Below, piece after piece: positions 24,259 to 32,150 of a stretch of 64,000 bases of DNA; the first letter of the stretch is position 1, and every line of letters starts with the position of its first letter. Under the pieces are notes generated by a model that was not told the origin of the DNA, searched no databases, and saw only the letters and a program-made list of their open reading frames with translations. This DNA comes from GW2011-AR1 sp964384965 (lineage in GTDB: Archaea > Nanobdellota > Nanobdellia > Pacearchaeales > GW2011-AR1): NCBI GenBank assembly GCA_964384965.1, contig CAYLLR010000001.1, positions 1 to 64,000 on the forward strand, written 5' to 3'. The position numbers and the translations under genes were made by a program.

Positions 24259-24549
24259 TTAATTTACCATCCTATTTTTTTCCATGGCGTTTTCCAAGGA
24301 ATACCAAAAATTAAATATAACTTCTTCTGCAACCTCTATTTTTCCTCTTAAATATAATTTTTCTGCTGCTTTTACCAAGATGCTTTCTTTTGGAATATTT
24401 AATATTTTCAGTTTAGCACAATAAAAATGATAATTGGAATCTGAAAATAGAATCATCTCTTTTTTTGATTCAAAATCATAATTAATTATCTGTTGGGATA
24501 TTGCATTGCTATAATTTAATAAAAAGGAGATATCTTTTTCATAAACCAT
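24259..24549 (-). CDS. Small helical protein of unknown function
   Basis: The 96 residues are mostly helical, including FLLNYSNAISQQIINYDFESKK and VKAAEKLYLRGKIEVAEEVIFNFWYSLENAM. No motif or membrane segment is visible. It lies alone on the reverse strand between the PIN gene and rpo7. The amphipathic pattern and lack of stops support coding, but no function can be proposed. Confidence 0.5.
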   Translation of the reverse strand: MVYEKDISFLLNYSNAISQQIINYDFESKKEMILFSDSNYHFYCAKLKILNIPKESILVKAAEKLYLRGKIEVAEEVIFNFWYSLENAMEKNRMVN

Positions 24550-24617
24550 TCTTTTTTAAGTTGTTTTGTATATTTATAATGTTTTATTTTGGGTTATAAT
24601 CCCAATCACGCAAAAGC

Positions 24618-24625
24618 TTTTTAAA
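24618..24625 (+). promoter_or_regulatory. TATA box of the rpo7-spt4-S24e-S27ae operon
   Basis: TTTTTAAA is centred about 32 nt before the rpo7 ATG at 24654, giving a predicted leader of about six bases. It supports ATG over the upstream TTG at 24645. Confidence 0.55.
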
Positions 24626-24653
24626 CCAATTTTTACTCTAAATTTTGATTAAG

Positions 24654-25250
24654 ATGTTTTATTTAACGGAAGTTGAGGATTATGTAAGGGTTGACCCTAA
24701 ACTATTTGGTTTACCTACTTCGGAATCTGTTAGACAGCAGTTAGATGAAACTTATGAGGGTTATTATCAGAAAGAGCTTGGAAAAGTTGTTTCTGTTGTC
24801 GAAGTTTTAAATGTCGGAAAGGGAGTCATAATTCCCGGTGACGGGGCTGCTTATTACAAATGCACTTTCAAGTTGTTAGTTTGGAAGCCGGAACTTCAGG
24901 AGTTTGTTTATGGGCAAGTTTCAGAAATTACCAATTTTGGTGCTTTTATTGATATGGGGGTTATGAGGGGAATGATTCATATTAGTCAAACAATGGATGA
25001 TTACGTTAGTTTTAGTGATGCAGGTTCTTTATCTGGAAAATCAAGTGGAAGGGTTTTGAAAGAGAATGATTTGTGTATTGCAAGAATTGTTGCAATAAGT
25101 CATAAAGGAGATGATCCCAAAATTGGTTTGACGATGAGACAACCCGGTCTCGGAAAGTTGGAGTGGATAAAAGAGGATAAAGCAAAAAAAGAAGCTGAAG
25201 TTAAAAAATTAGCGAAAAAAGAAGAGTCAAAAAAGAAGGTAAAAAAATAA
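24654..25250 (+). CDS. rpo7: RNA polymerase subunit Rpo7 (RpoE')
   Basis: The N-terminal RNP-like domain (FYLTEVEDYVRVDPKLFG onward) and the S1/OB domain (FVYGQVSEITNFGAFIDMGVMRGMIHISQ, about 87-115) are both present. A Lys-rich tail after about residue 170 is longer than usual. Rpo7 with Rpo4 forms the polymerase stalk that aids open-complex formation and binds nascent RNA. It heads the conserved archaeal rpo7-spt4-S24e-S27ae operon. Confidence 0.93.
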   Translation: MFYLTEVEDYVRVDPKLFGLPTSESVRQQLDETYEGYYQKELGKVVSVVEVLNVGKGVIIPGDGAAYYKCTFKLLVWKPELQEFVYGQVSEITNFGAFIDMGVMRGMIHISQTMDDYVSFSDAGSLSGKSSGRVLKENDLCIARIVAISHKGDDPKIGLTMRQPGLGKLEWIKEDKAKKEAEVKKLAKKEESKKKVKK

Positions 25251-25445
25251 ATGGTTAAAACGAAAGATAAGGCGTGTAAAGTGTGTAAAGTTATTTATGA
25301 GGGAGATAGGTGCCCTAAATGCGAATCTAAGGAGTTCACAGATTCTTATAAAGGAAAAATTTATATTTTAGATTGTGAAAAATCAGAAATTGCAAAAAAA
25401 ATAAACTTAAATTCTAATGGCAAGTTTGCTATAAAAACGAGGTAA
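25251..25445 (+). CDS. spt4: Transcription elongation factor Spt4 (RpoE'')
   Basis: A zinc finger, CKVCKVIYEGDRCPKCESKEF (C9, C12, C21, C24), followed by YKGKIYILDCEKSEIAKKINL, is the full archaeal Spt4. It pairs with Spt5 to raise polymerase processivity. It begins on the base after the Rpo7 stop. Confidence 0.93.
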   Translation: MVKTKDKACKVCKVIYEGDRCPKCESKEFTDSYKGKIYILDCEKSEIAKKINLNSNGKFAIKTR

Positions 25446-25446
25446 A

Positions 25447-25911
25447 ATGAGGATAAAAATAATTGAAGAAAAGAAAAATCCCCTTTTTTCTAGAAGAGAG
25501 ATTCATTTAGAAATTGAATCTGTTGCTGTTCCGAGTCATGAGGAAGTTAAAAATCTTGTTTCAGAAAAATTTTCCTCTGACCCTAAACTAATAAGGACAA
25601 AATTAATAAAAGGGAGATTTGGAATAAATATCTTTGATGTTTTTGTAGATATTTATGATTCTAATGAAGAGTTTGATAGGGTGGTTAAAAAGACTAAACA
25701 GGAATTGGACAAAGAAAAAAGGAGAATTGAGGAGGAATCCAAGGGGGAATCGGAGGCTAAAGATACAAAAGAAGTTAGTACCGAAGGAGCGGTTAAAGAT
25801 GAAATAAAAGAAGAGGTTGTTAAAGATGAAATAAAAGAGGAAGAAGGAGTTAAAGAAGTTGAATCCGTTGATGAGAAAAAAATTAAAGATAATGAAGGGG
25901 ATAAAAAATAA
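25447..25911 (+). CDS. rps24e: Ribosomal protein S24e with long acidic extension
   Basis: Residues 1-95 are a standard S24e: MRIKIIEEKKNPLFSRREI, VPSHEEVKNLVSEKF, and RTKLIKGRFGINIFDVFVDIYDS. A ~60-residue C-terminal tail of alternating Glu/Lys, with the unit VKDEIKEE repeated, is not part of the family and is presumably disordered. It is a small-subunit protein. It starts one base after spt4, and its stop overlaps the S27ae start. Confidence 0.92.
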   Translation: MRIKIIEEKKNPLFSRREIHLEIESVAVPSHEEVKNLVSEKFSSDPKLIRTKLIKGRFGINIFDVFVDIYDSNEEFDRVVKKTKQELDKEKRRIEEESKGESEAKDTKEVSTEGAVKDEIKEEVVKDEIKEEEGVKEVESVDEKKIKDNEGDKK

Positions 25912-26123
25912 TGGGAAAGAAAAAAATAGTCAAAAAAGGAAAAAAACCTCATAAGAATAAACCTACCGGAAAAAAGTATTCGAAATATAAAATTGAAGGA
26001 GACAAAATTACAAGAGAAAGATTTTGTCCAAGGTGTGGTCCGGGAGTATTTTTAATGAAAGCTAAGGATAGAGTTTATTGTGGAAAGTGTCATTATGCGG
26101 AATTTGAGAATCACAAGGAATAA
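25911..26123 (+). CDS. rps27ae: Ribosomal protein S27ae
   Basis: A basic N-terminus, then FCPRCGPGVFLMKAKDRVYCGKCHYAEF with two CxxC pairs forming the zinc ribbon. It is small-subunit and lacks the ubiquitin-like N-terminal fusion of eukaryotes, as expected in archaea. The A of its ATG is the last base of the S24e stop codon. Confidence 0.93.
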   Translation: MGKKKIVKKGKKPHKNKPTGKKYSKYKIEGDKITRERFCPRCGPGVFLMKAKDRVYCGKCHYAEFENHKE

Positions 26124-26408
26124 TCAGATAATTAAAATTTCTGATTTATTTAGATTTGTTATAAGGTTTTGATACATTTGATTTGTGTCTATTGTAGGGC
26201 TGCATTTATAATATTTTTCTGCAAAATAATCTTTTATTCTTCGTAACGCATCTTCTCGCAAACATTTTGAAGGGTTTTTTGTTAAATAGGTCACACAGGG
26301 GTTTTTCAATTTCTCGAAGAAAAAATAGTGGGGTGAAAGGGCCGGTTTCTCCGGCAAGTCATTAAATATAAAAGTTTCGTCATCAATAAAATCTTTGAGT
26401 CTTTTCAT
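26124..26408 (-). CDS. Small protein of unknown function
   Basis: A 94-residue protein with a Pro-rich segment (LPEKPALSPHYFFFEKL) and four cysteines spread without a metal pattern. The N-terminus is acidic, RLKDFIDDETFIFND. Its stop codon abuts the S27ae stop on the opposite strand. No family is recognised. Confidence 0.5.
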   Translation of the reverse strand: MKRLKDFIDDETFIFNDLPEKPALSPHYFFFEKLKNPCVTYLTKNPSKCLREDALRRIKDYFAEKYYKCSPTIDTNQMYQNLITNLNKSEILII

Positions 26409-26477
26409 AAAAATTAAAATTTTTAGAAATATTTAATCTTTTCTATTTTATCAATGATAAAATTCAATCATAAAAAA

Positions 26478-26536
26478 CCTAGGAGATTCTTCAAGCCGAT
26501 AAAAAATAGTATGGCTTGCGTCCTCTCCTGGGTAAA
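26478..26536 (+). ncRNA. Candidate H/ACA-like guide RNA (structured intergenic element)
   Basis: CCTAGGAGA (26478-26486) pairs with TCTCCTGGG (26524-26532; nine pairs, one G-U). Inside, CAAGCC (26492-26497) pairs with GGCTTG (26513-26518). The two stems are separated by a symmetric 5+5 internal loop (TTCTT / CGTCC) and capped by a 15-nt A-rich loop. This is the layout of an archaeal H/ACA hairpin with a pseudouridylation pocket. A TAAA follows the lower stem, so an ANA box starts 15 nt after the pocket's top, in line with the 14-16 nt rule. A kink-turn in the apical loop is not obvious. Guide function is inference. Confidence 0.4.
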
Positions 26537-26632
26537 AGAGGTGATGTTCTTTAATAGGGCTTTTAGTATATAAATCTTTCTATAGTGTTACTCTTATAAA
26601 ATGACAAGCATATTTTAGCATTTTCTAATAAA

Positions 26633-26640
26633 TTTATAAA
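26633..26640 (+). promoter_or_regulatory. TATA box of scpA
   Basis: TTTATAAA is centred 26 nt before ATG 26662; the transcript is predicted to be leaderless. Confidence 0.6.
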
Positions 26641-26661
26641 TCTTGTTTATTATTTTGATTT

Positions 26662-27552
26662 ATGGAAGAGGTGAAAGAATTGGGAGTTAGTCAGGAACAG
26701 GTCCACGATATGCTTTTTAATCGAAAGATTGGATGGAAAGATCTTATTTATGACCTTATTAATACCGAACAGTTAGATCCGTGGAATATTGATATCGAAC
26801 TGTTATCTGAGGGGTTTCTTGATAGGGTTAAGAAATATGAAGAGATGGATTTTTTTGTTTCGAGTAAAGTCCTTTTAGCTGCTGCTTTGCTTTTGAGGAT
26901 TAAGTCGGAATTAATTTTAAGTAAATATATGAAAGGGGTTGATGAAATTCTTTTTGGAAGAAAAGAAGAAAAGAAAAACATTTTTGAGAGAATGGAACTC
27001 GACGAAGATGTTCCAAATCTTGTGTTGCGAAGTCCCATTCCAAGGTTTAGGAAGGTTACTTTGAACGAACTTGTGGAATCGTTGAATAAGGCAATTACGA
27101 CGGAAAATCGTCGAATAAAAAAAGTGATTATTAATAGAAATGCTTTGCGCGAATCGGGAATTAGTTTACCAAAAAAAAAGTATAATTTAAAAAATAAATT
27201 GGAGGAAATACATTCAAAAGTCATTTCACATTTTCAGGAAAATAAAAATGATTTAAAAGTTTCTTATACAAAGATTGTTGGAAAAAATAAAGAAGAAAGG
27301 GCTCTGTCTTTTTTTCCGATTTTACAGCTTGAAACTAATGGGAAGTTTTGGCTTGAGCAGGAAGGTCATTTTGAGGAAATCCATATTTGGCTGAAGCATA
27401 TTTTTCTTAAAAAAAATCCAAACCCATACGAAGACTTGAAGAATGGGGATTGGAGTGAAGAAACTCTTGAGGAAGGCGAGATAGTTACCGATGAGTTAGG
27501 GAGTCAGGATAAAGATTCTAAAAGAATTCTAATTCGAAAAAGATTTTTTTGA
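26662..27552 (+). CDS. scpA: Segregation and condensation protein ScpA
   Basis: The N-terminal kleisin region matches ScpA: LIYDLINTEQLDPWNIDIELLSEGFLDRVKKYEEMDFFVSSKVLLAAALLLRIKSELIL, read in segments around DPWNIDI and AALLLRIKSE. The C-terminal half has the winged-helix that closes the SMC ring (FFPILQLETNGKFWLEQEGHFEEIHIWLK). It works with an SMC ATPase in chromosome organisation. No scpB follows within the window. The 296-residue length is usual for archaea. Confidence 0.87.
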   Translation: MEEVKELGVSQEQVHDMLFNRKIGWKDLIYDLINTEQLDPWNIDIELLSEGFLDRVKKYEEMDFFVSSKVLLAAALLLRIKSELILSKYMKGVDEILFGRKEEKKNIFERMELDEDVPNLVLRSPIPRFRKVTLNELVESLNKAITTENRRIKKVIINRNALRESGISLPKKKYNLKNKLEEIHSKVISHFQENKNDLKVSYTKIVGKNKEERALSFFPILQLETNGKFWLEQEGHFEEIHIWLKHIFLKKNPNPYEDLKNGDWSEETLEEGEIVTDELGSQDKDSKRILIRKRFF

Positions 27553-27586
27553 GAAACTTTAAATAAGGAGGTGAATAGAAATTTTT

Positions 27587-28264
27587 ATGGAGAAGAAAAT
27601 GGTTTCATTATTTTCTGGGGGAAAGGACTCGGTTTATTCAGTTTATTTAGCTAAAAAACGAGGGTATAAAATTAGTTGTTTGATTACATTAATTTCTGAG
27701 AATAAAGGAAGTTATATGTTTCACACGCCTTCTATTGACAAAACAAAGAAACAAGCAGAGGTGATGGGCATTCCTTTAATTGTGGAAAAAACGAAAGGTG
27801 AAAAAGAAAAGGAATTGGAAGATTTAGAAAGGGCGATTGGAATTGCTCAAAAAGATTATGGTGTTGAAGGAGTCGTTACCGGGGCCATTCGTTCGGTTTA
27901 TCAAGCGTCCAGAATTCAAAAAATCTGTGATAAATTGGGATTGGAGTGTTTTAATCCTCTTTGGCAAAAGGATGAGTTTGAATATTTAAATGAGTTGATT
28001 AAAGAAAATTTTAAAATAATTCTTGTGGGGGTTTTCGCATATCCCCTTGATGAATCTTGGTTGTTGAGGGAGATTGATTCCGAATTTATTAAAGATATTT
28101 TTGAGTTGAATAGAAAATATAAAATTCATGTTGCAGGAGAAGGAGGGGAATTTGAAAGTTTTGTTTTGGATTGTCCCTTATTTAGTCGGGGATTAAAGGT
28201 TGTGGGGAGTGAGATAAAAAAAGAAGGGGAGAATTCTCTAAGAATGGAAATAAATGTCCAATGA
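27587..28264 (+). CDS. dph6: Diphthine-ammonia ligase Dph6 (ATP-PPase)
   Basis: The N-type ATP-pyrophosphatase P-loop SLFSGGKDSVYS (about 8-19) and the family motifs TGAIRSVYQASRIQKICDKLGLECFNPLWQKD and GEGGEFESFVLDCPLF are present. Dph6 amidates diphthine on EF-2. TTTAAATA at 27558-27565 is centred 26 nt upstream, so the GGAGGTG at 27567-27573 lies inside the promoter and is not a ribosome-binding site on a leaderless mRNA. Confidence 0.88.
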   Translation: MEKKMVSLFSGGKDSVYSVYLAKKRGYKISCLITLISENKGSYMFHTPSIDKTKKQAEVMGIPLIVEKTKGEKEKELEDLERAIGIAQKDYGVEGVVTGAIRSVYQASRIQKICDKLGLECFNPLWQKDEFEYLNELIKENFKIILVGVFAYPLDESWLLREIDSEFIKDIFELNRKYKIHVAGEGGEFESFVLDCPLFSRGLKVVGSEIKKEGENSLRMEINVQ

Positions 28265-28322
28265 ACAAATAGTCTCTAAACAAGAATAATTTTTATAAAT
28301 GATTTTCTCTTAATTATTACTT

Positions 28323-29144
28323 ATGGATGAAGATATATGGGCAGAGTTTGGGAAAAATTTAGTAGAGGTTAAAAATTTTGATTATTTTCCCTCGGAATGG
28401 ACTGGGGGAGATTTTTGTGAATATTTTATTGATTATGCTAAAGAACATAAAAAAGATTTTTGTGAGGAAAAAGATTTTCCAGTTTTTGAATCGTTATCAA
28501 ATTTAGAAAAAAAATTTGTTGGTTTCTTAAAAGTACCCTATAAAAAAATTATTTTAAATGGAGATCTTAGTGAAGCGGATTTTATTTTTGTTAAGTCGGG
28601 GAAGATAAGGTATCTTCAAAAAGATTTTGGAGAGCAGGATGCATTAATACAAAAAGTTCAAGTGTTTTTTGATAAAAATTTTTACCTTGAAAAAAAATAT
28701 TATTTTGATTTAGGGGAATTTTATAATTCTCAAGAAAGTTTTAATCATTATAATTGGAGAGTTCTTTTAAATAATTTGGGAAAACCGGATGAAAAATTAA
28801 TACCCGAAGATTTGGATATTCCCCTTGTATATATTTCCAGAGGCGTTAAGTTTAGTTTGGGAAATGGTTTTTTTTCAAGATATGTTCAATGGAGCAAACA
28901 TAATTTTTCCCTATTTTTTTATAAGCAACCCAAAGAAAGAGAAGTGGGATATTTTGTGTTCAATTCTAAAAAGAATCTCTCCCACATCAAATATATTGAT
29001 GAAATAAATAAAAATCCTTTTATTTTGAAAGATATTAGTAAAATGCAATCTCTCTTTAAAAATTTGAAGATTTTTCCAAATAATTTATCTTTTAAACTGC
29101 TTAGTGAAATTAAACCGGATAAATTTAAAAAATTATTTTTATAA
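28323..29144 (+). CDS. Unknown protein, first of three tandem paralogues
   Basis: A 273-residue soluble protein. It shares with the two following genes the landmarks YFPSEW (near residue 21), EYFIDYAKE, GFLKV, then GKIRYLQKDFGEQDALIQKV near the middle. There are no cysteine metal sites, signal peptide or membrane helices. Strands rich in Phe/Tyr alternate with Lys/Glu, suggesting an alpha/beta fold. TTTATAAA at 28292-28299 sits at the leaderless distance. It is the most diverged and longest of the three. No known family is recognised. Confidence 0.65.
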   Translation: MDEDIWAEFGKNLVEVKNFDYFPSEWTGGDFCEYFIDYAKEHKKDFCEEKDFPVFESLSNLEKKFVGFLKVPYKKIILNGDLSEADFIFVKSGKIRYLQKDFGEQDALIQKVQVFFDKNFYLEKKYYFDLGEFYNSQESFNHYNWRVLLNNLGKPDEKLIPEDLDIPLVYISRGVKFSLGNGFFSRYVQWSKHNFSLFFYKQPKEREVGYFVFNSKKNLSHIKYIDEINKNPFILKDISKMQSLFKNLKIFPNNLSFKLLSEIKPDKFKKLFL

Positions 29145-29145
29145 A

Positions 29146-29844
29146 ATGGAATTTGATTTAATGTGTGAATTTAACAGAAAAATGGAAGAGTCAAGGAAAG
29201 GATTTGGATATTTTCCAAAGGAATGGAAATCTCCTTTTTATGTCAAGGAAGAATTTATTGATTTTGCAAGACATTCTTTAGACGGGGTAGGTCTTGAAAA
29301 AATTAATTCTGAATATGGCATAGACAAAGATTCTTATACTGGTTTTATTAGAAATTATTCTAAAATAGACAATAATTTTGATAAGTTTTATAGTTATTTT
29401 AAAGAGGGGGTTTTACGTTATTCTCAGTCTGAATTGAACTCTGGAAAGATAAAAGTAATAAAAACTTCTTTTTTAAGTGAACCTTTTGAAATTATGAGAA
29501 CTTATTTTGGTTCTCCTGGTTTAGGAAATCTTTCAAAACCTGTTTTGGGTGTTGTCAAGAGGATTGGAACATTTAATTTAAGTGAAGATTTTTCTATTAA
29601 AATTTTTCAACATGGGTTAGATTCTTTTGATATTTATTTTTTGAAAGTTGGTTCATTTAAACTCGGTTTTTCTATAAATGAAGGGGATATAAGAGATAGA
29701 AAATATCTTTCTTTAATAAAAAATTTCCCACTAATTTTTTATGACAGCGAAGGAATTAAAGAATATTTTGGGGATATTCTCATTAAGGAAAGAGGAGGGA
29801 AAAAAATTAAAATTGAAGATTTTTTAATTGAAAATGGAATTTGA
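29146..29844 (+). CDS. Unknown protein, second of three tandem paralogues
   Basis: Starts MEFDLMCEFNRKMEESRKGFGYFPKEW, closely matching the start of the third gene; ATG 29146 follows the previous stop by one base. Later landmarks are EEFIDFARHS, YTGFIRNYSKI, GVLRYSQSEL, and FLSEPFEIMRTYFGSPGLG. It is soluble, with no recognised catalytic motif. Tandem copies in one transcription unit suggest subunits of one complex or a family under diversification; both are inference. Confidence 0.65.
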   Translation: MEFDLMCEFNRKMEESRKGFGYFPKEWKSPFYVKEEFIDFARHSLDGVGLEKINSEYGIDKDSYTGFIRNYSKIDNNFDKFYSYFKEGVLRYSQSELNSGKIKVIKTSFLSEPFEIMRTYFGSPGLGNLSKPVLGVVKRIGTFNLSEDFSIKIFQHGLDSFDIYFLKVGSFKLGFSINEGDIRDRKYLSLIKNFPLIFYDSEGIKEYFGDILIKERGGKKIKIEDFLIENGI

Positions 29845-30541
29845 TTTAATGTGCTTGTTTTATGACCGGTTGGAAGAGTCAAAAAAGGGGTTTGATTATT
29901 TTCCTAAGGAATGGGAAGAGTTAGCGAATGGGTCTGAATATTTTATCGATTTTGCAATGAATTATTCAAAGGGGGGAAATAGAAAAATAATTTCAATTAA
30001 AAGATATTTAGTTCCAGATTCTTTTAGTGGATTTGTTAAAATCGGAGAAGAAGAATGCGAGAAAGCAAAGATTAAGAAAGGATTTTATCATATTAAGGAA
30101 GGGAAAATAGATTATTTACAACAAGAATTTTTTTTGAAAAATTGTCTTATTAAACAGACCTCCTTTATTACAGAACCCTTCTTAATCCGGAGGGTATATA
30201 TGGGTTTTGAAGGAAATTTTGGAGGGAAAAATTTTCCACTGGTTAGTGTCACAAGGGTGGGTTCTTTTCCCAAAGAAAAAGAATTATCTATAAGAGTTTT
30301 TCAAAATTCAAAAAATCGTTTTAATATTTCTTTTCTCAAGGAATACAAAGAACTTTTCAATTTTAATATTGATTCCAAAAAATATCCTTTTCACAAAGAT
30401 TTGGTTTCCATAATTCATTCCTCTCCCTTGGTTTTTTCTGATTTTGAAATTCTAAAAACATATTTTAAAGGAAAAAAATTTGAAATAAAGGAAGGAAAGA
30501 AAAGTTTTCTGACCGAATTTGATAAATTTATTCATAAATGA
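29834..30541 (+). CDS. Unknown protein, third of three tandem paralogues
   Basis: It starts inside the second gene (11-nt overlap) with MEFDLMCLFYDRLEESKKGFDYFPKEW. Shared blocks are EYFIDFAMNYSK, FSGFVKIG, GKIDYLQQEF, and FITEPFLIRRVYMGFEGN. The start was moved to ATG 29834 from an upstream TTG because the MEFDLMC opening is shared with gene two. No membrane or signal segments. No known family is recognised; the trio has no informative neighbour other than HisRS, which is convergent. Confidence 0.65.
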   Translation: MEFDLMCLFYDRLEESKKGFDYFPKEWEELANGSEYFIDFAMNYSKGGNRKIISIKRYLVPDSFSGFVKIGEEECEKAKIKKGFYHIKEGKIDYLQQEFFLKNCLIKQTSFITEPFLIRRVYMGFEGNFGGKNFPLVSVTRVGSFPKEKELSIRVFQNSKNRFNISFLKEYKELFNFNIDSKKYPFHKDLVSIIHSSPLVFSDFEILKTYFKGKKFEIKEGKKSFLTEFDKFIHK

Positions 30542-30570
30542 GAAAATTAATAAAAGAATAATTTCTAAAA

Positions 30571-31707
30571 TTATTTTTTAAAAATAGTAATTATTCTTTC
30601 TTTTCCCGTTTGTAAATCTTTTATTAAAAATTTCTTTTTTTCTATTTCTTTTTTCCCAACGAAAATCACTTTTTTTATTCCATAACTATTTGCATATTCT
30701 AAGGCCTTCGACGGTTTTCCAAAAAAAAGACTTACATTGTTCCCACATTTTCTTAATTGTTTTGAAATTTCAATTGCTTTTTTATCCTGGTCTAAAGAGA
30801 CAATTAATGTTTTGTCAATATCAATCAAAATTTTTGAAGCAACCATCAATCTTTCAATACTAAAAGATATTCCGGAAGATTCCACCCCTTCAACAAGGTA
30901 AGTTCCTCCTCCGCAAATGGTCTCTTTTATTCCTGATTTTACTTCAAAAACATTTCCAGTGTAATAAGATAGTCCTCTCGCAAGAGCGGGGGAGAATTTT
31001 AGTTCGACGCCATAGAATTTTGAGTATTTTTTTAATTCTTCAATTTCAGAGTATGCTTTATATTTTTTAAAAAATTCTTCTGGCTTTTTTACAATTTCTA
31101 AAAGTTTTTCAGCTCCAATTTTTTTTAAATTTTTTTTGACCTCTTTTTCAGGAAGTTTATCAAGTTTGTCTAATTCTCGTATTGCCTCTTCCTTGTTTTT
31201 TATGTTTTGTCCGTCGAGAATTTCATTTAAAAGTTTTCTATTATTTATATAAATAGTGAAATTTATTTTTAGTGCGTCTAAAATTTCTTTAACAACCGAA
31301 AGAATTTCTGCTTGATCTTTTATAGAAGCTCCTACGGTGTCAATATCGCATTGACTAAATTGTCTTAACCTGTTTCCGGTAATTGGCTCATCTCGAAATA
31401 CCGGACCGATTTGAAATCTTTTAAAAGGAAGTTTTTTATTTTTTGCTATTCTTTTCAGTTGAAATGTAAATTCGTATCTTAAAGCCAATCTTCTTTTTCC
31501 CTTATCTCTAAGTTTAAAGATATCTGAAACAGCTTCATCTTCTGAATTTTCGCCTTTAACAAATTCTTCATATTCAATAATTGGCGTCTCAATTTCTTGA
31601 AAATTATATTTTTCAAATGTTTGCTCCGCTATTTTTCGGATGAACGCGAATTTTTCGCCTTCTTTACCTATTTTGTCCTTAAAACCCTTTACTGTTTCTG
31701 TTTTCAT
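30571..31707 (-). CDS. hisS: Histidyl-tRNA synthetase (compact)
   Basis: Class II motifs are in order: motif 2 LPFKRFQIGPVFRDEPITGNRLRQFSQCDIDTVG, the HisA-type box LARGLSYYTG, where the family normally has RGLDYYTG (Asp to Ser here), and motif 3 SSGISFSIERLMV. The C-terminal anticodon domain (about 300-378) is present. At 378 residues it is shorter than the usual ~420. It charges tRNA-His, whose gene lies ten bases upstream on the same strand, so both may share a transcript. Confidence 0.9.
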   Translation of the reverse strand: MKTETVKGFKDKIGKEGEKFAFIRKIAEQTFEKYNFQEIETPIIEYEEFVKGENSEDEAVSDIFKLRDKGKRRLALRYEFTFQLKRIAKNKKLPFKRFQIGPVFRDEPITGNRLRQFSQCDIDTVGASIKDQAEILSVVKEILDALKINFTIYINNRKLLNEILDGQNIKNKEEAIRELDKLDKLPEKEVKKNLKKIGAEKLLEIVKKPEEFFKKYKAYSEIEELKKYSKFYGVELKFSPALARGLSYYTGNVFEVKSGIKETICGGGTYLVEGVESSGISFSIERLMVASKILIDIDKTLIVSLDQDKKAIEISKQLRKCGNNVSLFFGKPSKALEYANSYGIKKVIFVGKKEIEKKKFLIKDLQTGKERIITIFKK

Positions 31708-31717
31708 TTTTTAATAT

Positions 31718-31790
31718 AAGCGGAAGGGGGGAGTCGAACCCCCGTTACACGGACCACAACCATGCGTCATAACCGTTAGACCACAACCGC
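31718..31790 (-). tRNA. tRNA-His (GTG anticodon), intronless, no encoded CCA
   Basis: The cloverleaf folds on the reverse strand: anticodon stem CATGG/CCGTG around TTGTGGT (anticodon GTG, bases 31757-31755), T-arm GGGGG-TTCGACT-CCCCC, and D-arm GTC/GAC with GG in the loop. The acceptor pairs at G1-C72, C2-G71, G3-C70, G4-C69 and G7-C66, but positions 5-68 and 6-67 are T-T. Position 73 reads T, whereas tRNA-His usually has C73 paired with G-1; a G is encoded at -1 (31791). CCA must be added after transcription, which fits the cca gene in this window. Confidence 0.88.
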
Positions 31791-32150
31791 CATAATTACA
31801 TTTAATTCAGAGAAATTTGGTTTATAATCTTTTTTGAAGAAAGAGCTAATGCTAACTGAATCCTTTCTAATGATGGGGACAATTACCATTATTTATCATT
31901 CTTTTTTAATGTTTGAAGAGTATTTAAAATTTTGGATTTTGTTTTTTGTATTTTATCTGAAAATTAATTTTCAAGACCCGCATAAATTAGTGCATGAATT
32001 TTAAAATTTAATTGAATTAATTAAAATGGGTGTGGGAATAGGTCCCAAAAAAGGGGAAGATACACTAAGGGGTGGCAAAATAAAATTCAAAGGTATTGAG
32101 AGAATATTCGTCGGATAAATGAGATTTTGTTTTGAAAAAAGTAATTAGCG
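31791..32150. other. Gap between tRNA-His and the cytidylyltransferase gene
   Basis: Apart from a possible 30-codon micro-ORF (32026-32118), no gene is visible. A TTTATAAT box near 31819-31826 on the given strand has no matching start codon. No convincing RNA fold was found. Confidence 0.4.
32026..32118 (+). CDS. Possible 30-residue microprotein
   Basis: ATG to TAA without interruption, giving a Gly/Lys/Ile-rich peptide starting MGVGIGPKKGEDTLRGGK and ending RIFVG. Its base composition is less A/T-extreme than the surrounding spacer and the peptide looks protein-like. No start signal is obvious. It could equally be part of an unrecognised RNA. Confidence 0.25.
   Translation: MGVGIGPKKGEDTLRGGKIKFKGIERIFVG

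Noticed and set aside
25653..25952. 99-codon reverse frame across the end of S24e
   Set aside because: Ser-rich shadow of the acidic S24e tail.
27567..27573. Shine-Dalgarno-like GGAGGTG before dph6
   Set aside because: It lies between the TATA box and the start codon of a transcript predicted to be leaderless, so it would not be in the mRNA.
31845..31960. Possible box C/D RNA (TAATGATGG and CTGA strings)
   Set aside because: The boxes are not in the C-D'-C'-D order or spacing, and no terminal stem forms.
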